In this document: positions 31,622 through 40,948 of the stretch, piece after piece | Layout: each line of letters opens with the position of its first letter | Numbering within the stretch: position 1 is the stretch's first letter | Origin: Actinomycetota bacterium | GTDB taxonomy: Bacteria; Actinomycetota; Actinomycetes; S36-B12; GCA-2699445 | Reading direction: 5' to 3' | Length of the DNA stretch: 64,000 nucleotides | Assembly: GCA_020438795.1 (NCBI GenBank) | Contig: JAGQTY010000002.1 | Span: 20,563 to 84,562 of the forward strand | The notes under the pieces: model-generated | What the model saw: only the letters and a program-made list of their open reading frames with translations | Database searches by the model: none | What the model was told of the DNA's origin: nothing | Made by a program: the position numbers and the translations under genes

Positions 31622-31716
31622 CGCCTCAGGATACCTCGCCAGACCTGCCGGGCACCGCCCGTGCCGACCTGCGAAGAGGACGATACACGGCTGAGCTCAG
31701 GACAGCCTCTCGAGCG

Positions 31717-32136
31717 TCAACGCCGCTCTTCACGCTGCTTGCAGGCCAGGCACAGCTGCGCCTGGGGGAAGGCCTGCAGACGAAGCTTGCCGATCGGCTC
31801 CTCGCATGACTTGCAGAGCCCGAAACTTCCGGAGTCGAGCCGCTGGATCGCCGCCTCGACCTGATCACGCATCTGTCGCAGACTGTTGGCAAGCGCGATC
31901 TCGTGGTCGCGCTCGAAGCTCTTGGAGCCCGAATCCGCGTCATCGTCACCGGCCTCGACGACGGCCTCGCTCAGGAGATCCTGCAGCTCGGCCTCCATGT
32001 CGGCCAATTCCTCGTTGAGACGGGTGAGTTCATCGTTCAGCTCTTCACGGACGTCCTCGATCTCTGCCACGGTCCACGGGTCATCGCCCGCACGCACCGG
32101 CAGCTGGGTCAGTCGCTCCAAAGTCACCTGGTTCAT
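31717..32136 (-). CDS. TraR/DksA-type zinc-finger protein
   Basis: From the ATG at 32136 the product has 139 residues: a helical coiled-coil part (about 20-65, rich in E, L and D, with LNDELTRLNEELADMEAEL) and a C-terminal four-cysteine zinc finger, CKSC and CLAC separated by 17 residues. This is the DksA/TraR layout; such proteins may bind RNA polymerase, but many actinobacterial members have no assigned role. The start is set by a strong AGGAGG 11 bases before the ATG. The same frame stays open upstream to 32673 with proline- and arginine-rich text of doubtful meaning. Downstream are lspA, rluD and dnaE. Confidence 0.85.
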   Translation of the reverse strand: MNQVTLERLTQLPVRAGDDPWTVAEIEDVREELNDELTRLNEELADMEAELQDLLSEAVVEAGDDDADSGSKSFERDHEIALANSLRQMRDQVEAAIQRLDSGSFGLCKSCEEPIGKLRLQAFPQAQLCLACKQREERR

Positions 32137-32732
32137 CTCAACACTCACCTCCTCGGCGGTTGCTCCCACCGGCTGTGGCACTGCCGGTGCCGCCAGCCTT
32201 CCCTCGTCTGAATTGGAGTAAACAGGATCATGACGAGCAGTATTCCGTCGGTTGACCCTAACGGAGTACGATTCGGTAACGACCTGCTTGCCTGTCCTCC
32301 CAGCCGGACGCGATGTGACGGCTGAGCCCGTTTCGGGCGCTGGCGCCGGTTCGTCGGTGTCCTGCAGGGCGGTCGTCGATCTCGCCGCGGGAGCGGGACC
32401 CCGGACTTCCGCATCGCCGCGCCGGTCAGCGCTGTCAGTTCCCACCGGTGCGGTCCGTACCGGCGGATGGACGTGGTGGCGGCGCAGCGCGAAGCGGAGG
32501 TTCCGCAGGTGGTGGGCTCTGCCCAGGAAGCCGAGCGCCGGCATGACTCCGAGGACGCCGAGCAGCACACGTGGACCCACCATTGCCTCCCTGATCGCAG
32601 GCACAATCGTAGGCGCTCGGCGCTTCATGGGCGATCCCGACCCGCACAAGCCGCGCAAGGTGATGAGGATCACCGAGTGACCGGTCCACTGCAGCCCGTC
32701 CTCGGGGACCCCGGTGCCACCGCCGGTTCCAG
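32137..32732. other. Stretch without a confident gene between the DksA-type gene and ileS
   Basis: About 600 bases with no gene I can support. The minus strand is open from the DksA-type gene to a GTG at 32673 and would encode a basic N-terminal extension. The plus strand has an open frame 32252-32680 from a TTG, ending GDPDPHKPRKVMRITE, without a ribosome site. Both have intermediate codon use. A short A+T-richer patch at about 32210-32280 could carry the promoter of the DksA-type gene: TAGGGT on the minus strand at 32255-32260 resembles a -10 box. Confidence 0.4.
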
Positions 32733-32846
32733 TATCATTTCAGGCAGAGGGTGACGATCATCGATCGACTGCTACTGCCTGTAGCAGCCTGCCCACGACA
32801 CAGTTGCTAGACGTGCCTGACGGCACGAACCATCGGAGTTTGCCGC
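32733..32846 (+). promoter_or_regulatory. ileS leader with two hairpins and a possible -10 box
   Basis: TATCAT at 32733-32738 may be a -10 box, without a good -35. The leader that follows contains a perfect 7-bp hairpin (arms 32769-32775 and 32781-32787) and a perfect 6-bp hairpin (arms 32812-32817 and 32822-32827). Both include TGCCTG (32776-32781 and 32814-32819), and CAGGCA at 32741-32746 is complementary to it, so alternative pairings exist. GGAG at 32835-32838 is the ribosome site. The T-box consensus of other ileS leaders is absent. Confidence 0.45.
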
Positions 32847-35800
32847 ATGTACCGAGATGTTCCGGCGCGATTGGATGACGCCTCCGCCATGGAGGAAGGG
32901 ATCCTGACGTTCTGGGAGGACAACGACATCTTCGCCAAGACCCTCGAGGCGACCGCCGACGGCCCGATGTGGTCCTTCTACGAGGGTCCACCGACGGCGA
33001 ACGGAACTCCCGGCACCCATCACGTGGAAGCCCGGGTGTTCAAGGATGTGTTCCCACGGCACCGGACCATGAAGGGATTCAGCGTTCCGCGCCGGGCGGG
33101 ATGGGACTGCCACGGCCTCCCCGTCGAACTCGCGGTCGAGAAGGAACTGGGGTTCAGCGGCAAGAAGGACATCGAGGAGTTCGGGATCGCCGAGTTCAAT
33201 CGTGTCTGCCGCGAATCGGTCCTTCGCCATGTCGACCAGTTCGAGACCATGACGCGGCGCATGGGCTACTGGGTCGACATGTCGGACGCCTACTGGACCA
33301 TGGACCCTGACTACGTGCAGTCGGTCTGGTGGTCGCTGAAGACCATCTTCGAGCAGGGCCTGCTGGTCCAGGACCACCGGGTATCGCCCTACTGCCCGCG
33401 GTGTGGCACAGGGCTCTCCGACCATGAGCTCGCGCAGGGCTACGAGGACATCGTCGACGAGTCGGTGTTCGTCAGGATGCCGGTGACCGACGAGCAGTGG
33501 GTCCAGCGTCACCCGGGGCTGACGCTGCTGGTGTGGACCACGACGCCGTGGACGCTGGTCTCCAACACCGCCGTGGCCGTGAACCCGCAGGCGCAGTACG
33601 TGATCGCAAGATCCCGTGGGGAGACCCTCGTGGTCGCCGCTGACCTCGCCGACGCTGTGCTCGGTGAGAGCTACGAGGAGCTGGAACGACTGGCGGGCGC
33701 CGATCTGGTCGGCCTGCACTACGATCGCCCGTTCGACCTGGTGGAGATCCCGGATTCCCACTTCGTGATTCCCGGGGAGTACGTCACCACGGACGACGGT
33801 TCGGGCCTGGTCCACATCGCTCCGGCATTCGGCGCCGATGACCTCGCCGTCTCGAAGGCCTACGACCTTCCAGTGGTGAATCCGGTCCGCCCGGACGGGC
33901 ATTTCCTCGACGAGGTCCCCCTCGTCGGTGGTCAGTTCTTCAAGTCCGCTGATGCGCCGCTCGTGGGTGACCTCGAGGCACGCGGTCTTCTGTTCGCCCA
34001 CGTCCCCTTCGAGCATGCCTACCCGCACTGCTGGCGCTGCCACACCCCTTTGATCTACTACGCGCAGCCCTCCTGGTACATCCGCACGACGGCGCGCAAG
34101 GCCGAGATGCTGGAGCAGAACGAGGAGACGAACTGGTTCCCTGCGACGATCAAGTGGGGACGTTACGGCGACTGGCTGAACAACAACATCGACTGGGCGC
34201 TGTCCAGGAACAGGTACTGGGGCACCCCCCTGCCGATCTGGAAGTGCGATGCGGACCACCTCACAGCGGTGGGAAGCCTCGCCGAACTCGGCATGCTTGC
34301 CGGAACCGACCTCGACGAACTCGATCCGCACCGACCCTTCGTCGACGATGTCGTGATCACCTGCCCGCAGTGCGGCGACGAAGCACGACGGGTTCCGGAA
34401 GTCATCGACTGCTGGTACGACTCGGGCGCTATGCCGTTCGCGCAGTTCGGGTACCCGCATCGCAACGCCGATGAGTTCGCTGATCGCTACCCGGCCGACT
34501 TCATCTGCGAGGCCATCGATCAGACACGCGGCTGGTTCTACACACTGATGGCGATCGGCACCCTGACCTTCGACCAGAACGCGTACCGCAACGTGCTCTG
34601 CCTCGGTCACATCCTCGACGAGGACGGCCGAAAGATGAGCAAGCACCTCGGCAACGTCCTCGACCCGATCCAGCTCATGGATGAGCACGGCGCGGACTCG
34701 GTCCGCTGGTTCATGCTCGCCTCGGGATCGCCGTGGCAGGCACGGCGCGTCGGTCATCACGCGATCGCGGAGGTCTGGCGGCGAACATTGCTGACCTACT
34801 GGTCATGTGTCTCCTTCCAGGCCCTGTACGCCAAGGCCTCCGGCTGGGATGCCGCCGCCCAGGACTACATTGCTGTGGAACAGCGATCCATGATGGATCA
34901 GTGGGCGCTGTCGGCAGCGAACAGCATGCTGCGGGACGTCGATGCCGCGCTGGAGCGTTTTGACACGCAGCGAGCAGGGGCAGCCCTCGAGGCGTTCATC
35001 GAGGACCTCTCCAACTGGTACATCCGGCGCTCGCGGCGCCGGTTCTGGGACGGCGATCCGGCCGCGCTGCTCACGCTGCACGAGTGCCTGAGACTTCTGA
35101 CGGGAGCGATGGCTCCGTTCACCCCTTTCATCACCGAGCGTGTGTGGCAGGATCTGTTCCGGCCCGTCGGCGCGGTCGAGTCGGTGCATCTGAGCGCCTG
35201 GCCGCAGCCCGACGAAGCCCTGATCGACGACGAACTCGACAGGCGGATGCGCACGGTGCGGCGTCTGGTGGAACTTGGTCGGACCGCCCGGGCCGAGAGT
35301 GGTCTGGGTGTGCGTCAGCCACTGGGCGCGGCACTGATCTCGGCTCCCGGGTGGGACGACCTGCCCGATGAGCTCCGTGGCCAGATCACGGCGGAACTGA
35401 ACGTCAATGAGCTGAAACCGCTGTCTGAGGCGACCGACCTCGTGGATGTCTCGGTGAAGCCCAATTTCCGGTCGCTGGGCCGGCGGTTCGGCAAGTCCAC
35501 GCCGACGGTGGCGAAGGCAGTGGCAGCCGCAGATCCGCAGGCTCTGGCGGACGGGCTGCGCGCCGGCGAGGACTTCTCACTGCCTGTGCCAGAACTCGGG
35601 GATGTCACTCTGACCTCAGACGACGTCGTGGTGACCGAGACTCCGCGCGAGGGCTGGGCCGTGGCAGCCGCGGACGGACACACGTTGGCGCTCGATCTGC
35701 ACCTGACCGATGAACTGCGGCGGGCCGGTCTGGCGCGCAACTTCATCCGACTGGTGCAGGAGGCCCGCAAGGACGCCGGCTTCGATGTCAGCGACAGGAT

Positions 35801-35972
35801 CACGCTGCGCTGGCGTGCCACCGACGAGCAGACCCACCGGGCCCTGAGCGAGCATGCACAGCTCATCGCTGCGGAGGTACTGGCCTCCCGGACCGAACCC
35901 GACGTAGATCTGGAACAACCCGTGGCTCCTGAGGGATACGGTTTTGAGTTCGAGGTGCTCCGGGGCGCCTGA
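32847..35972 (+). CDS. ileS: Isoleucyl-tRNA synthetase
   Basis: IleS charges tRNA(Ile) with isoleucine and edits valine. The 1041-residue class I enzyme has the HIGH-type motif within PTANGTPGTHHVEAR (about residues 50-64), the editing domain with LLVWTTTPWTLVSN, the motif CWYDSGAMPFAQFGYP and the KMSKS loop as GRKMSKHLGN. The THHVEAR form and length fit the eukaryote-like branch of bacterial IleRS found in actinobacteria. The ATG at 32847 has GGAG at 8-base spacing. It converges with yggT; a hairpin lies between them. Confidence 0.97.
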   Translation: MYRDVPARLDDASAMEEGILTFWEDNDIFAKTLEATADGPMWSFYEGPPTANGTPGTHHVEARVFKDVFPRHRTMKGFSVPRRAGWDCHGLPVELAVEKELGFSGKKDIEEFGIAEFNRVCRESVLRHVDQFETMTRRMGYWVDMSDAYWTMDPDYVQSVWWSLKTIFEQGLLVQDHRVSPYCPRCGTGLSDHELAQGYEDIVDESVFVRMPVTDEQWVQRHPGLTLLVWTTTPWTLVSNTAVAVNPQAQYVIARSRGETLVVAADLADAVLGESYEELERLAGADLVGLHYDRPFDLVEIPDSHFVIPGEYVTTDDGSGLVHIAPAFGADDLAVSKAYDLPVVNPVRPDGHFLDEVPLVGGQFFKSADAPLVGDLEARGLLFAHVPFEHAYPHCWRCHTPLIYYAQPSWYIRTTARKAEMLEQNEETNWFPATIKWGRYGDWLNNNIDWALSRNRYWGTPLPIWKCDADHLTAVGSLAELGMLAGTDLDELDPHRPFVDDVVITCPQCGDEARRVPEVIDCWYDSGAMPFAQFGYPHRNADEFADRYPADFICEAIDQTRGWFYTLMAIGTLTFDQNAYRNVLCLGHILDEDGRKMSKHLGNVLDPIQLMDEHGADSVRWFMLASGSPWQARRVGHHAIAEVWRRTLLTYWSCVSFQALYAKASGWDAAAQDYIAVEQRSMMDQWALSAANSMLRDVDAALERFDTQRAGAALEAFIEDLSNWYIRRSRRRFWDGDPAALLTLHECLRLLTGAMAPFTPFITERVWQDLFRPVGAVESVHLSAWPQPDEALIDDELDRRMRTVRRLVELGRTARAESGLGVRQPLGAALISAPGWDDLPDELRGQITAELNVNELKPLSEATDLVDVSVKPNFRSLGRRFGKSTPTVAKAVAAADPQALADGLRAGEDFSLPVPELGDVTLTSDDVVVTETPREGWAVAAADGHTLALDLHLTDELRRAGLARNFIRLVQEARKDAGFDVSDRITLRWRATDEQTHRALSEHAQLIAAEVLASRTEPDVDLEQPVAPEGYGFEFEVLRGA

Positions 35973-35988
35973 CTCGCATCCCCGGACC

Positions 35989-36014
35989 TCGCCCCGCCGG
36001 CTCGACCGGGGCGA
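35989..36014. terminator. Hairpin between convergent ileS and yggT
   Basis: TCGCCCCG (35989-35996) pairs perfectly with CGGGGCGA (36007-36014) around a 10-base loop. It lies 17 bases after ileS and 3 bases after the end of yggT, and could serve both. There is no U-run, so it is not a textbook factor-independent terminator. Confidence 0.55.
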
Positions 36015-36017
36015 ACC

Positions 36018-36308
36018 TCAGACCGGAATCCGCTGCAGCACGCCGAGCAGGATCGTGATCCCGATGATCAGCACCAGGAAGGACAGATCGAGGGCAACCT
36101 GTCCTATCTTCAGGGGCGGGATGAAGCGGCGCAGGAAGTTGATCGGCGGGTCGGTGACCGTGTACACGGATTCGGCCACCAGCAGCACCGGGCCGGTCGG
36201 CTCCCAATTCCTTGAGAAGACCTGCACCCAATCGAAGACCAGTCGGCCGATGAGCACGAACATGTATAGCGTCAGTACCGTGATGACGATCTGAAGGAGG
36301 ATGGCCAC
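36018..36308 (-). CDS. YggT-family membrane protein
   Basis: The 96-residue protein has two membrane helices (about 3-25 and 68-91) and the YggT motif between them, SVYTVTDPPINFLRRFIPP. Proteins of this family sit beside sepF in many bacteria and are linked to division or membrane organisation, but the molecular role is not settled. It starts 5 bases after the sepF stop. In many actinobacteria the next gene is divIVA; here there is none and ileS follows on the other strand. Confidence 0.9.
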   Translation of the reverse strand: MAILLQIVITVLTLYMFVLIGRLVFDWVQVFSRNWEPTGPVLLVAESVYTVTDPPINFLRRFIPPLKIGQVALDLSFLVLIIGITILLGVLQRIPV

Positions 36309-36313
36309 GGGAA

Positions 36314-36889
36314 TCAGCTCTGGTTGAAGAACCCATCCCGAGCCTGGCGTACGGCCGGTGCATCGCGGACATCAACATTGGCCGGCGAGAGCAGGAAGAC
36401 CTTCTTCGTGATCCGTTCCATGCTGCCGTGGATGGCGAACACCAGCCCGGCGGCGAAGTCCACGATCCGCTTGGCGTCGTTGTCGTCCATCTCGGTCAGG
36501 TTCATGATCACCGGTGCACCGGCGCGGAACTCCTCACCGATCCGCCGGGCGTCGTTGTACGAGCGCGGGTGGATGGTGTGAATGGTGGTGTTCGGGTCCA
36601 CGCCCACACCAGCGCTGTGGCGTGCCTCAGGGGCCGCGAGATCGACGACGTTCTGCTCCGCGGCGACACGCACCGGTCCCGACGGCTGAGCCTGGTAGGA
36701 GGAGGCGCCCGCGCTGTACGAGTGCTGGGGCACAGCCTCGACCGGAGACCCCGTGGCTCCTCCCCGGTGCCCCACGGCCGAATGGCTCAGGGGCTGGCCC
36801 GTGGTGCCGTCAGCCATTCCGGCATCCATCATGTCCTCGTCATCGACGAGACCGAGGTAGACACCCAGTCGTTTCATTGCGGTAGCCAT
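36314..36889 (-). CDS. sepF: Cell division protein SepF
   Basis: SepF binds FtsZ and the membrane and helps tether the Z-ring in bacteria that lack FtsA. The 191-residue product has an N-terminal amphipathic start (MATAMKRLGVYLGLVDDE), a disordered linker (about 25-90) and the C-terminal SepF domain with HPRSYNDARRIGEEFRAG, PVIMNLTEMDDNDAKRIVDF and GSMERITKKVFLLSP. No ftsA is seen in the window. The gene lies 63 bases after yggS. Confidence 0.95.
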   Translation of the reverse strand: MATAMKRLGVYLGLVDDEDMMDAGMADGTTGQPLSHSAVGHRGGATGSPVEAVPQHSYSAGASSYQAQPSGPVRVAAEQNVVDLAAPEARHSAGVGVDPNTTIHTIHPRSYNDARRIGEEFRAGAPVIMNLTEMDDNDAKRIVDFAAGLVFAIHGSMERITKKVFLLSPANVDVRDAPAVRQARDGFFNQS

Positions 36890-36952
36890 TGCGCTGCTCC
36901 TCGTCCATTCCTATGAGGTGCTCCGGGTGCAAGCATGCACCATGAGCTGAAT

Positions 36953-37678
36953 TTACCTGACATCAGTTCGCTCCCCGAGAACCGCACTGCCGACGCGCAC
37001 GTGTGTCGCGCCATAGCTGATGGCTGTCTCGAAGTCGTGACTCATCCCGGCCGACAGTGCCGTCGCCGCCGGGAATTCCCGGGTGACCGCATCGTGCATC
37101 TCGGCCAGCCGTTCGAATGCGGGGGCGGGCGGCTCATCGAGCGGCGCCACAGCCATCAGGCCGAGCAGTGTGAGATTCTCAGCCCGTTCCACAGCCTCGC
37201 ACACCTCGATGATCCGATCGGCAGTGGCCCCTCCCCTGGGGCCGATGACGCCCGCATCGCCCTGATCCAGTGATACCTGCACGAAGCATCCGAGCTCTCG
37301 TTGTGCCGCAACGGCGCCTCTCTGCAGCGCGCCTGCGAGCTCGGTCCGGTCCACGGAATGCACGTAGTCGGCATAGCGGGCCACCGAGTTGGCCTTGTTC
37401 CGCTGCAGCTGGCCGATGAAGTGCCAGTGCGGCGGCGTCAGGCCGGGTCCCGGCTGCGCGAGTTCCACCGCTTTGCGCCGGGCCTCCTGGTCGCGGTTCT
37501 CCCCGACGTCGTGCACGCCGAGGCCGAGGAGATCCCGGATGTCAGAGACGGGGAAGGTCTTGGTGACCACTACCGTGGTCACATCGTGCGGATCGCGCCC
37601 TGCGCGTTCACATGCAGTGCGCACCCGGGCGTGTACGTCCCGCAGCCCGGATGCGATCTGATCGCGGCGGCTAGCCAT
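36953..37678 (-). CDS. YggS-type PLP-binding protein
   Basis: The product (241 residues from the ATG at 37678) is a PLP homeostasis protein of the YggS/PROSC family, a single-domain barrel like the N-terminal half of alanine racemase. The cofactor lysine is in TTVVVTKTFPVSDI, followed by GENRDQEA and WHFIGQLQRNKA, and the phosphate site by LSAGMSHDFETAI and HVRVGSAVLG. The ATG overlaps the stop of pgeF by 8 bases, so translation is coupled. Upstream in-frame residues are shadow text inside pgeF. Confidence 0.93.
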   Translation of the reverse strand: MASRRDQIASGLRDVHARVRTACERAGRDPHDVTTVVVTKTFPVSDIRDLLGLGVHDVGENRDQEARRKAVELAQPGPGLTPPHWHFIGQLQRNKANSVARYADYVHSVDRTELAGALQRGAVAAQRELGCFVQVSLDQGDAGVIGPRGGATADRIIEVCEAVERAENLTLLGLMAVAPLDEPPAPAFERLAEMHDAVTREFPAATALSAGMSHDFETAISYGATHVRVGSAVLGERTDVR

Positions 37679-38423
37679 GGCCGACCTGTAGCGCGACCAG
37701 CACGCCCTGGCGGCCGGTGGTGTGATCCCTGCGGTACGAGAACAGCTCGGTGGGAGCTTCGTAGGTGCAGGCCGGATCGACCCTGATATCACTGACGCCC
37801 TCCCCCCTGAGTTGTTCGCTGATACCCGCCCGGATGTCCACGGCGGGCGTGCCCGTCCGTGTGACTGCGGCCGCGGCCGGTGCCGCGGCGGTGACCTGCG
37901 CCAACACCGCGTCGGAGACCTCGTAGCAGCGGGCGCAGATCGCCGCCCCGAGTGAGGCGGTGATCCGGCTGGTGTGCGCACCGGCGGCCACCATCGCGGC
38001 CACTGCTGCCCGGGCGGTCCCTGCGGCAACGCCCCGCCAGCCGGAGTGGACCGCTGCGACGACACCTGCGACCGGGTCGGCCATTGCCATCGGCACGCAG
38101 TCGGCCGCCAGCGCCAGGAGCGCCACGTCGGGGCGGTCCGTCACCAGGATGTCGACATCCGCAACCACCCCGCCACCGGTGACGAAAGCCGACTCCGCCC
38201 CGTGGGCCGCCCTCATCACGGCCACCTGGCCGGCTGCGAGCCCGAGCCAGGAGGCTGCTGAACCCCGATTGGCCGACACTGCCTGCGGATCGTCACCGAC
38301 ATGGTCGGCGAGGTTGAGCGAGGCGTAATCGCCTGTGCTCACGCCTCCCCGACGATCGGTGAACAACCAGCGGGCTCTGCGACCGGCAACCGGCTCCAGC
38401 AGTCCGACCCCCCGAGCCCTCAC
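37671..38423 (-). CDS. pgeF: Peptidoglycan editing factor, multicopper-oxidase-like (YfiH family)
   Basis: The 250-residue product belongs to the YfiH/DUF152 family; in E. coli this protein keeps L-serine out of the peptide stem by hydrolysing the wrong precursor, and family members also act on purine nucleosides. Metal-binding residues are visible: histidine in RAAHGAES, cysteine in ALAADCVPM and histidine in AAVHSGWRG. It lies immediately after ftsZ with a 4-base overlap, the standard actinobacterial place. Confidence 0.9.
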   Translation of the reverse strand: MRARGVGLLEPVAGRRARWLFTDRRGGVSTGDYASLNLADHVGDDPQAVSANRGSAASWLGLAAGQVAVMRAAHGAESAFVTGGGVVADVDILVTDRPDVALLALAADCVPMAMADPVAGVVAAVHSGWRGVAAGTARAAVAAMVAAGAHTSRITASLGAAICARCYEVSDAVLAQVTAAAPAAAAVTRTGTPAVDIRAGISEQLRGEGVSDIRVDPACTYEAPTELFSYRRDHTTGRQGVLVALQVGHG

Positions 38424-39583
38424 TTCAGGAAGTCGGGGATGTCCAGATCGGAGTCGTTGTCGAAGACGATCTTACGGGGCTCGACCGGTGTCCCCCCACC
38501 GACGACCGGCTGTCCGGCAGCGCTGGCCGGCTGCCCCACGACAGGGCCTCCGGTCGGCACCTGGCTGCGGCTCTCGGCCGACACGACGCGGGTGTCGGGC
38601 AGAGCGATGACCTGCTCGTCGGTCCGCGCCTTGGGCAGGCCGCCGTCGAAACCGGCCGCAATGACCGTCACCCGCACCTCGTCACCGAGGGTGTCGTCGA
38701 TGACCGTGCCGAAGATGATGTTCGCGTCGGGGTGAGCAGCCTCGGAGACGAGCCTCGCCGACTCGTTGATCTCGAACAGGCCGAGGTCTGAGCCACCCGC
38801 GATGGACATGAGGACACCATGGGCACCCTCGATGCTGGCCTCGAGCAGCGGACTCGAGATCGCTGCCTCGGCAGCCGAGATGGCGCGGTCCTCGCCACGT
38901 GAGGAGCCGATGCCCATGAGTGCCGATCCTGCGCCCTCCATGACGGACTTGACGTCCGCGAAGTCGAGGTTGATCAGGCCTGGCGTGGTGATGAGATCGG
39001 TGATGCCCGACACGCCCTGCAACAGGACGTGGTCGGCCTGCCGGAAGGCATCCATCATGCTGATCTTGCGATCGGTCAGGGAGAGCAGCCGGTCGTTCGG
39101 GATCACGATGAGCGTGTCGACCTCACCGCGCAACGCCTCGATTCCGGCTTCTGCCTGCCGACTGCGCCGAGCGCCTTCGAAGTTGAACGGCCTGGTCACC
39201 ACGCCGATGGTCAGGGCGCCGAGATTGCGCGCGATCCGCGCGACGACCGGAGCGCCACCGGTGCCCGTGCCACCGCCCTCGCCCGCCGTGACGAAGACCA
39301 TGTCCGCGCCCTTGAGGACCTCCTCGATCTCGTCGGCATGATCCTCAGCAGCCTCTCTGCCGACGTCGGGGTTGGCGCCGGCGCCGAGCCCACGTGTCAG
39401 ATCCCGTCCGACGTCGAGCTTGACGTCAGCGTCGCTCATCAGCAGCGCCTGGGCGTCGGTATTGATGGCGATGAACTCAACGCCCTTCAGCCCGACCTCG
39501 ATCATGCGATTGACGGCATTCACTCCGCCACCGCCGATTCCGACGACTTTGATGACTGCCAAATAGTTCTGTGGTGCGGCCAC
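38420..39583 (-). CDS. ftsZ: Cell division protein FtsZ
   Basis: FtsZ is the tubulin-like GTPase that forms the division ring. The 387-residue product has the GTP-binding loop [12 protein letters not shown] (about 101-112), the start [16 protein letters not shown], the synergy loop [13 protein letters not shown], a short variable linker (about 320-370) rich in P, G and V, and the C-terminal binding peptide [13 protein letters not shown] that contacts SepF and FtsW in other species. It has no ftsQ directly upstream; the neighbour is apbE, 300 bases away. It overlaps pgeF by 4 bases. Confidence 0.98.
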   Translation of the reverse strand: MAAPQNYLAVIKVVGIGGGGVNAVNRMIEVGLKGVEFIAINTDAQALLMSDADVKLDVGRDLTRGLGAGANPDVGREAAEDHADEIEEVLKGADMVFVTAGEGGGTGTGGAPVVARIARNLGALTIGVVTRPFNFEGARRSRQAEAGIEALRGEVDTLIVIPNDRLLSLTDRKISMMDAFRQADHVLLQGVSGITDLITTPGLINLDFADVKSVMEGAGSALMGIGSSRGEDRAISAAEAAISSPLLEASIEGAHGVLMSIAGGSDLGLFEINESARLVSEAAHPDANIIFGTVIDDTLGDEVRVTVIAAGFDGGLPKARTDEQVIALPDTRVVSAESRSQVPTGGPVVGQPASAAGQPVVGGGTPVEPRKIVFDNDSDLDIPDFLK

Positions 39584-39883
39584 GCCAACCCTCCAAATGT
39601 CCTGGGGCCCTCTTGTACAACTTCACGGCATCGGCCCGGCCGGCGCGTCTTACCCCGTGCGCCGGGAACCTTCGAGTACCCTGAACCTATACTTGAGGCT
39701 TATTGTTTCCCCTGCCTCGTGTCAGGAACAGTCTGAACACTATTCTGCGGCGCCGTGCGCGTGCAAGCAGCCACCTGACTTTCGCGCTGCCAGCCTGCGA
39801 ATTCACATCAACCTGAAGTCAAGGTTTCAGGTCACTCAGGCTCGGGCCACCCATGCTCGTGCGTCTCCATCGGCCTGGTCCGA
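39584..39883 (-). promoter_or_regulatory. Upstream region of ftsZ
   Basis: This 300-base gap carries no gene that I can see. It should hold the ftsZ promoter. The A+T-richest part is about 39680-39760. On the minus strand TATAGGTT at 39684-39691 resembles a -10 region and sits in a partial inverted repeat (AAGCCT and AGGTT around CAAGTAT), but no -35 is clear. GGAGGG lies just before the ATG as ribosome site. Confidence 0.4.
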
Positions 39884-40909
39884 TCAGCCCTGCGGCGCCA
39901 TGTGCAGGTGCTGATCCACGCCACCGTCCCAGCGCCGCTCAAGGATCGCACCGTTGCGGCGAACGACGAGTTGCGCGGCGTCGGCAGCCTCTCCGAGCAG
40001 TGCCGCCTTTGCCATGACCTCTGCCAACCAGCCAGCCTCAGCGATGGCGGTCGCCGCGGCGATTCGGGCGTGTGCTGGCCTGCCTGTACGTGGGTTCAGC
40101 AGATGGTGGCGGTCCGCACCCGCCACGCGCCAGCGGCGGCGCGTCACGCTGGAGGTGGCCAGCCCGCCTGAGGCGAGATTCACGCTGAGCACCTGGTCGC
40201 CCACCTCACTCTCGTCGGCGATACCGATCTGCCACATTCCCCTGCTCGGATGGCCCATGGTTCGCAGGTCACCACCGAGGTTCACCAGCGCTGCAGCAGC
40301 TCCGGCCCCCATGAGGCTGCGCGCCACCCGGTCGGCAGCCAGGCCCTTGCCGAGCCCACCAGAGTCGAGCCGGTAGCCGCGCGGAAGTTGCGCCAGTCCG
40401 GTGCGACGGTTCAGGTAGGTTCTGCCCTCGCGCCGCGCCGCGGCCAACACAGATAGCCTGCCCCGGCTCGAGCCCGCGCGACTGACCTCACCGGCGCCGG
40501 CCGAGGCCCCAGCTTCCTCGAGATCCGCGAAATCCCTGGAGTATCCCTGTGCGACGATCTCCCGCTCGAGGAAGGGATCGAAGAGGCCGTGCGTCAGCCC
40601 CTGCCCCCAGGCGGATCTGGCAAGCAGGTCCGCCGTCTCCTGTGAGACGACCAGCGCTCCCCTACGGTTGAGCCGTGAGAGCTCACTGTCTTCAAGGAAC
40701 CGGGACCACAGCAGCTCCAGCCGTTCGATCTCGGTCTGGGCGAGGTCCAGCAGGCGTCTGGAGCCACCTTCGACGATCACGTGGCATTCCGTGCCCATGG
40801 CACGGAATGTCCGTTCCCAGCCAGGGCGGATGGTTCGCTGTCCGGCTGCTGCCACAGAACTCCTCGCTCCCAGGGCGCACGTGGGCCACACATCCCGCTT
40901 TCCGGCCAT
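39884..40909 (-). CDS. apbE: FAD:protein FMN transferase (ApbE family)
   Basis: ApbE enzymes attach FMN from FAD to a threonine or serine of flavoproteins outside the membrane. The 341-residue product has the conserved start FRAMGTECHVIVEG, the region DSGGLGKGLAADR, LVNLGGDLRTMG and the motif HHLLNPRTGRPA. In most members that motif has Asp where this has Asn. There is no clear signal peptide or lipobox, so location is uncertain. No FMN-binding partner gene is near. The start is taken as 40909; a later start closer to FRAMGTE is possible. It follows marR by 39 bases in the same direction. Confidence 0.82.
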   Translation of the reverse strand: MAGKRDVWPTCALGARSSVAAAGQRTIRPGWERTFRAMGTECHVIVEGGSRRLLDLAQTEIERLELLWSRFLEDSELSRLNRRGALVVSQETADLLARSAWGQGLTHGLFDPFLEREIVAQGYSRDFADLEEAGASAGAGEVSRAGSSRGRLSVLAAARREGRTYLNRRTGLAQLPRGYRLDSGGLGKGLAADRVARSLMGAGAAAALVNLGGDLRTMGHPSRGMWQIGIADESEVGDQVLSVNLASGGLATSSVTRRRWRVAGADRHHLLNPRTGRPAHARIAAATAIAEAGWLAEVMAKAALLGEAADAAQLVVRRNGAILERRWDGGVDQHLHMAPQG

Positions 40910-40948
40910 CTTCGCACGATGGCGCAGGAAGGACCTTCGCCCGGCACT

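Noticed and set aside
32733..32846. T-box riboswitch in front of ileS
   Set aside because: The conserved T-box consensus is not present on the plus strand in this leader.
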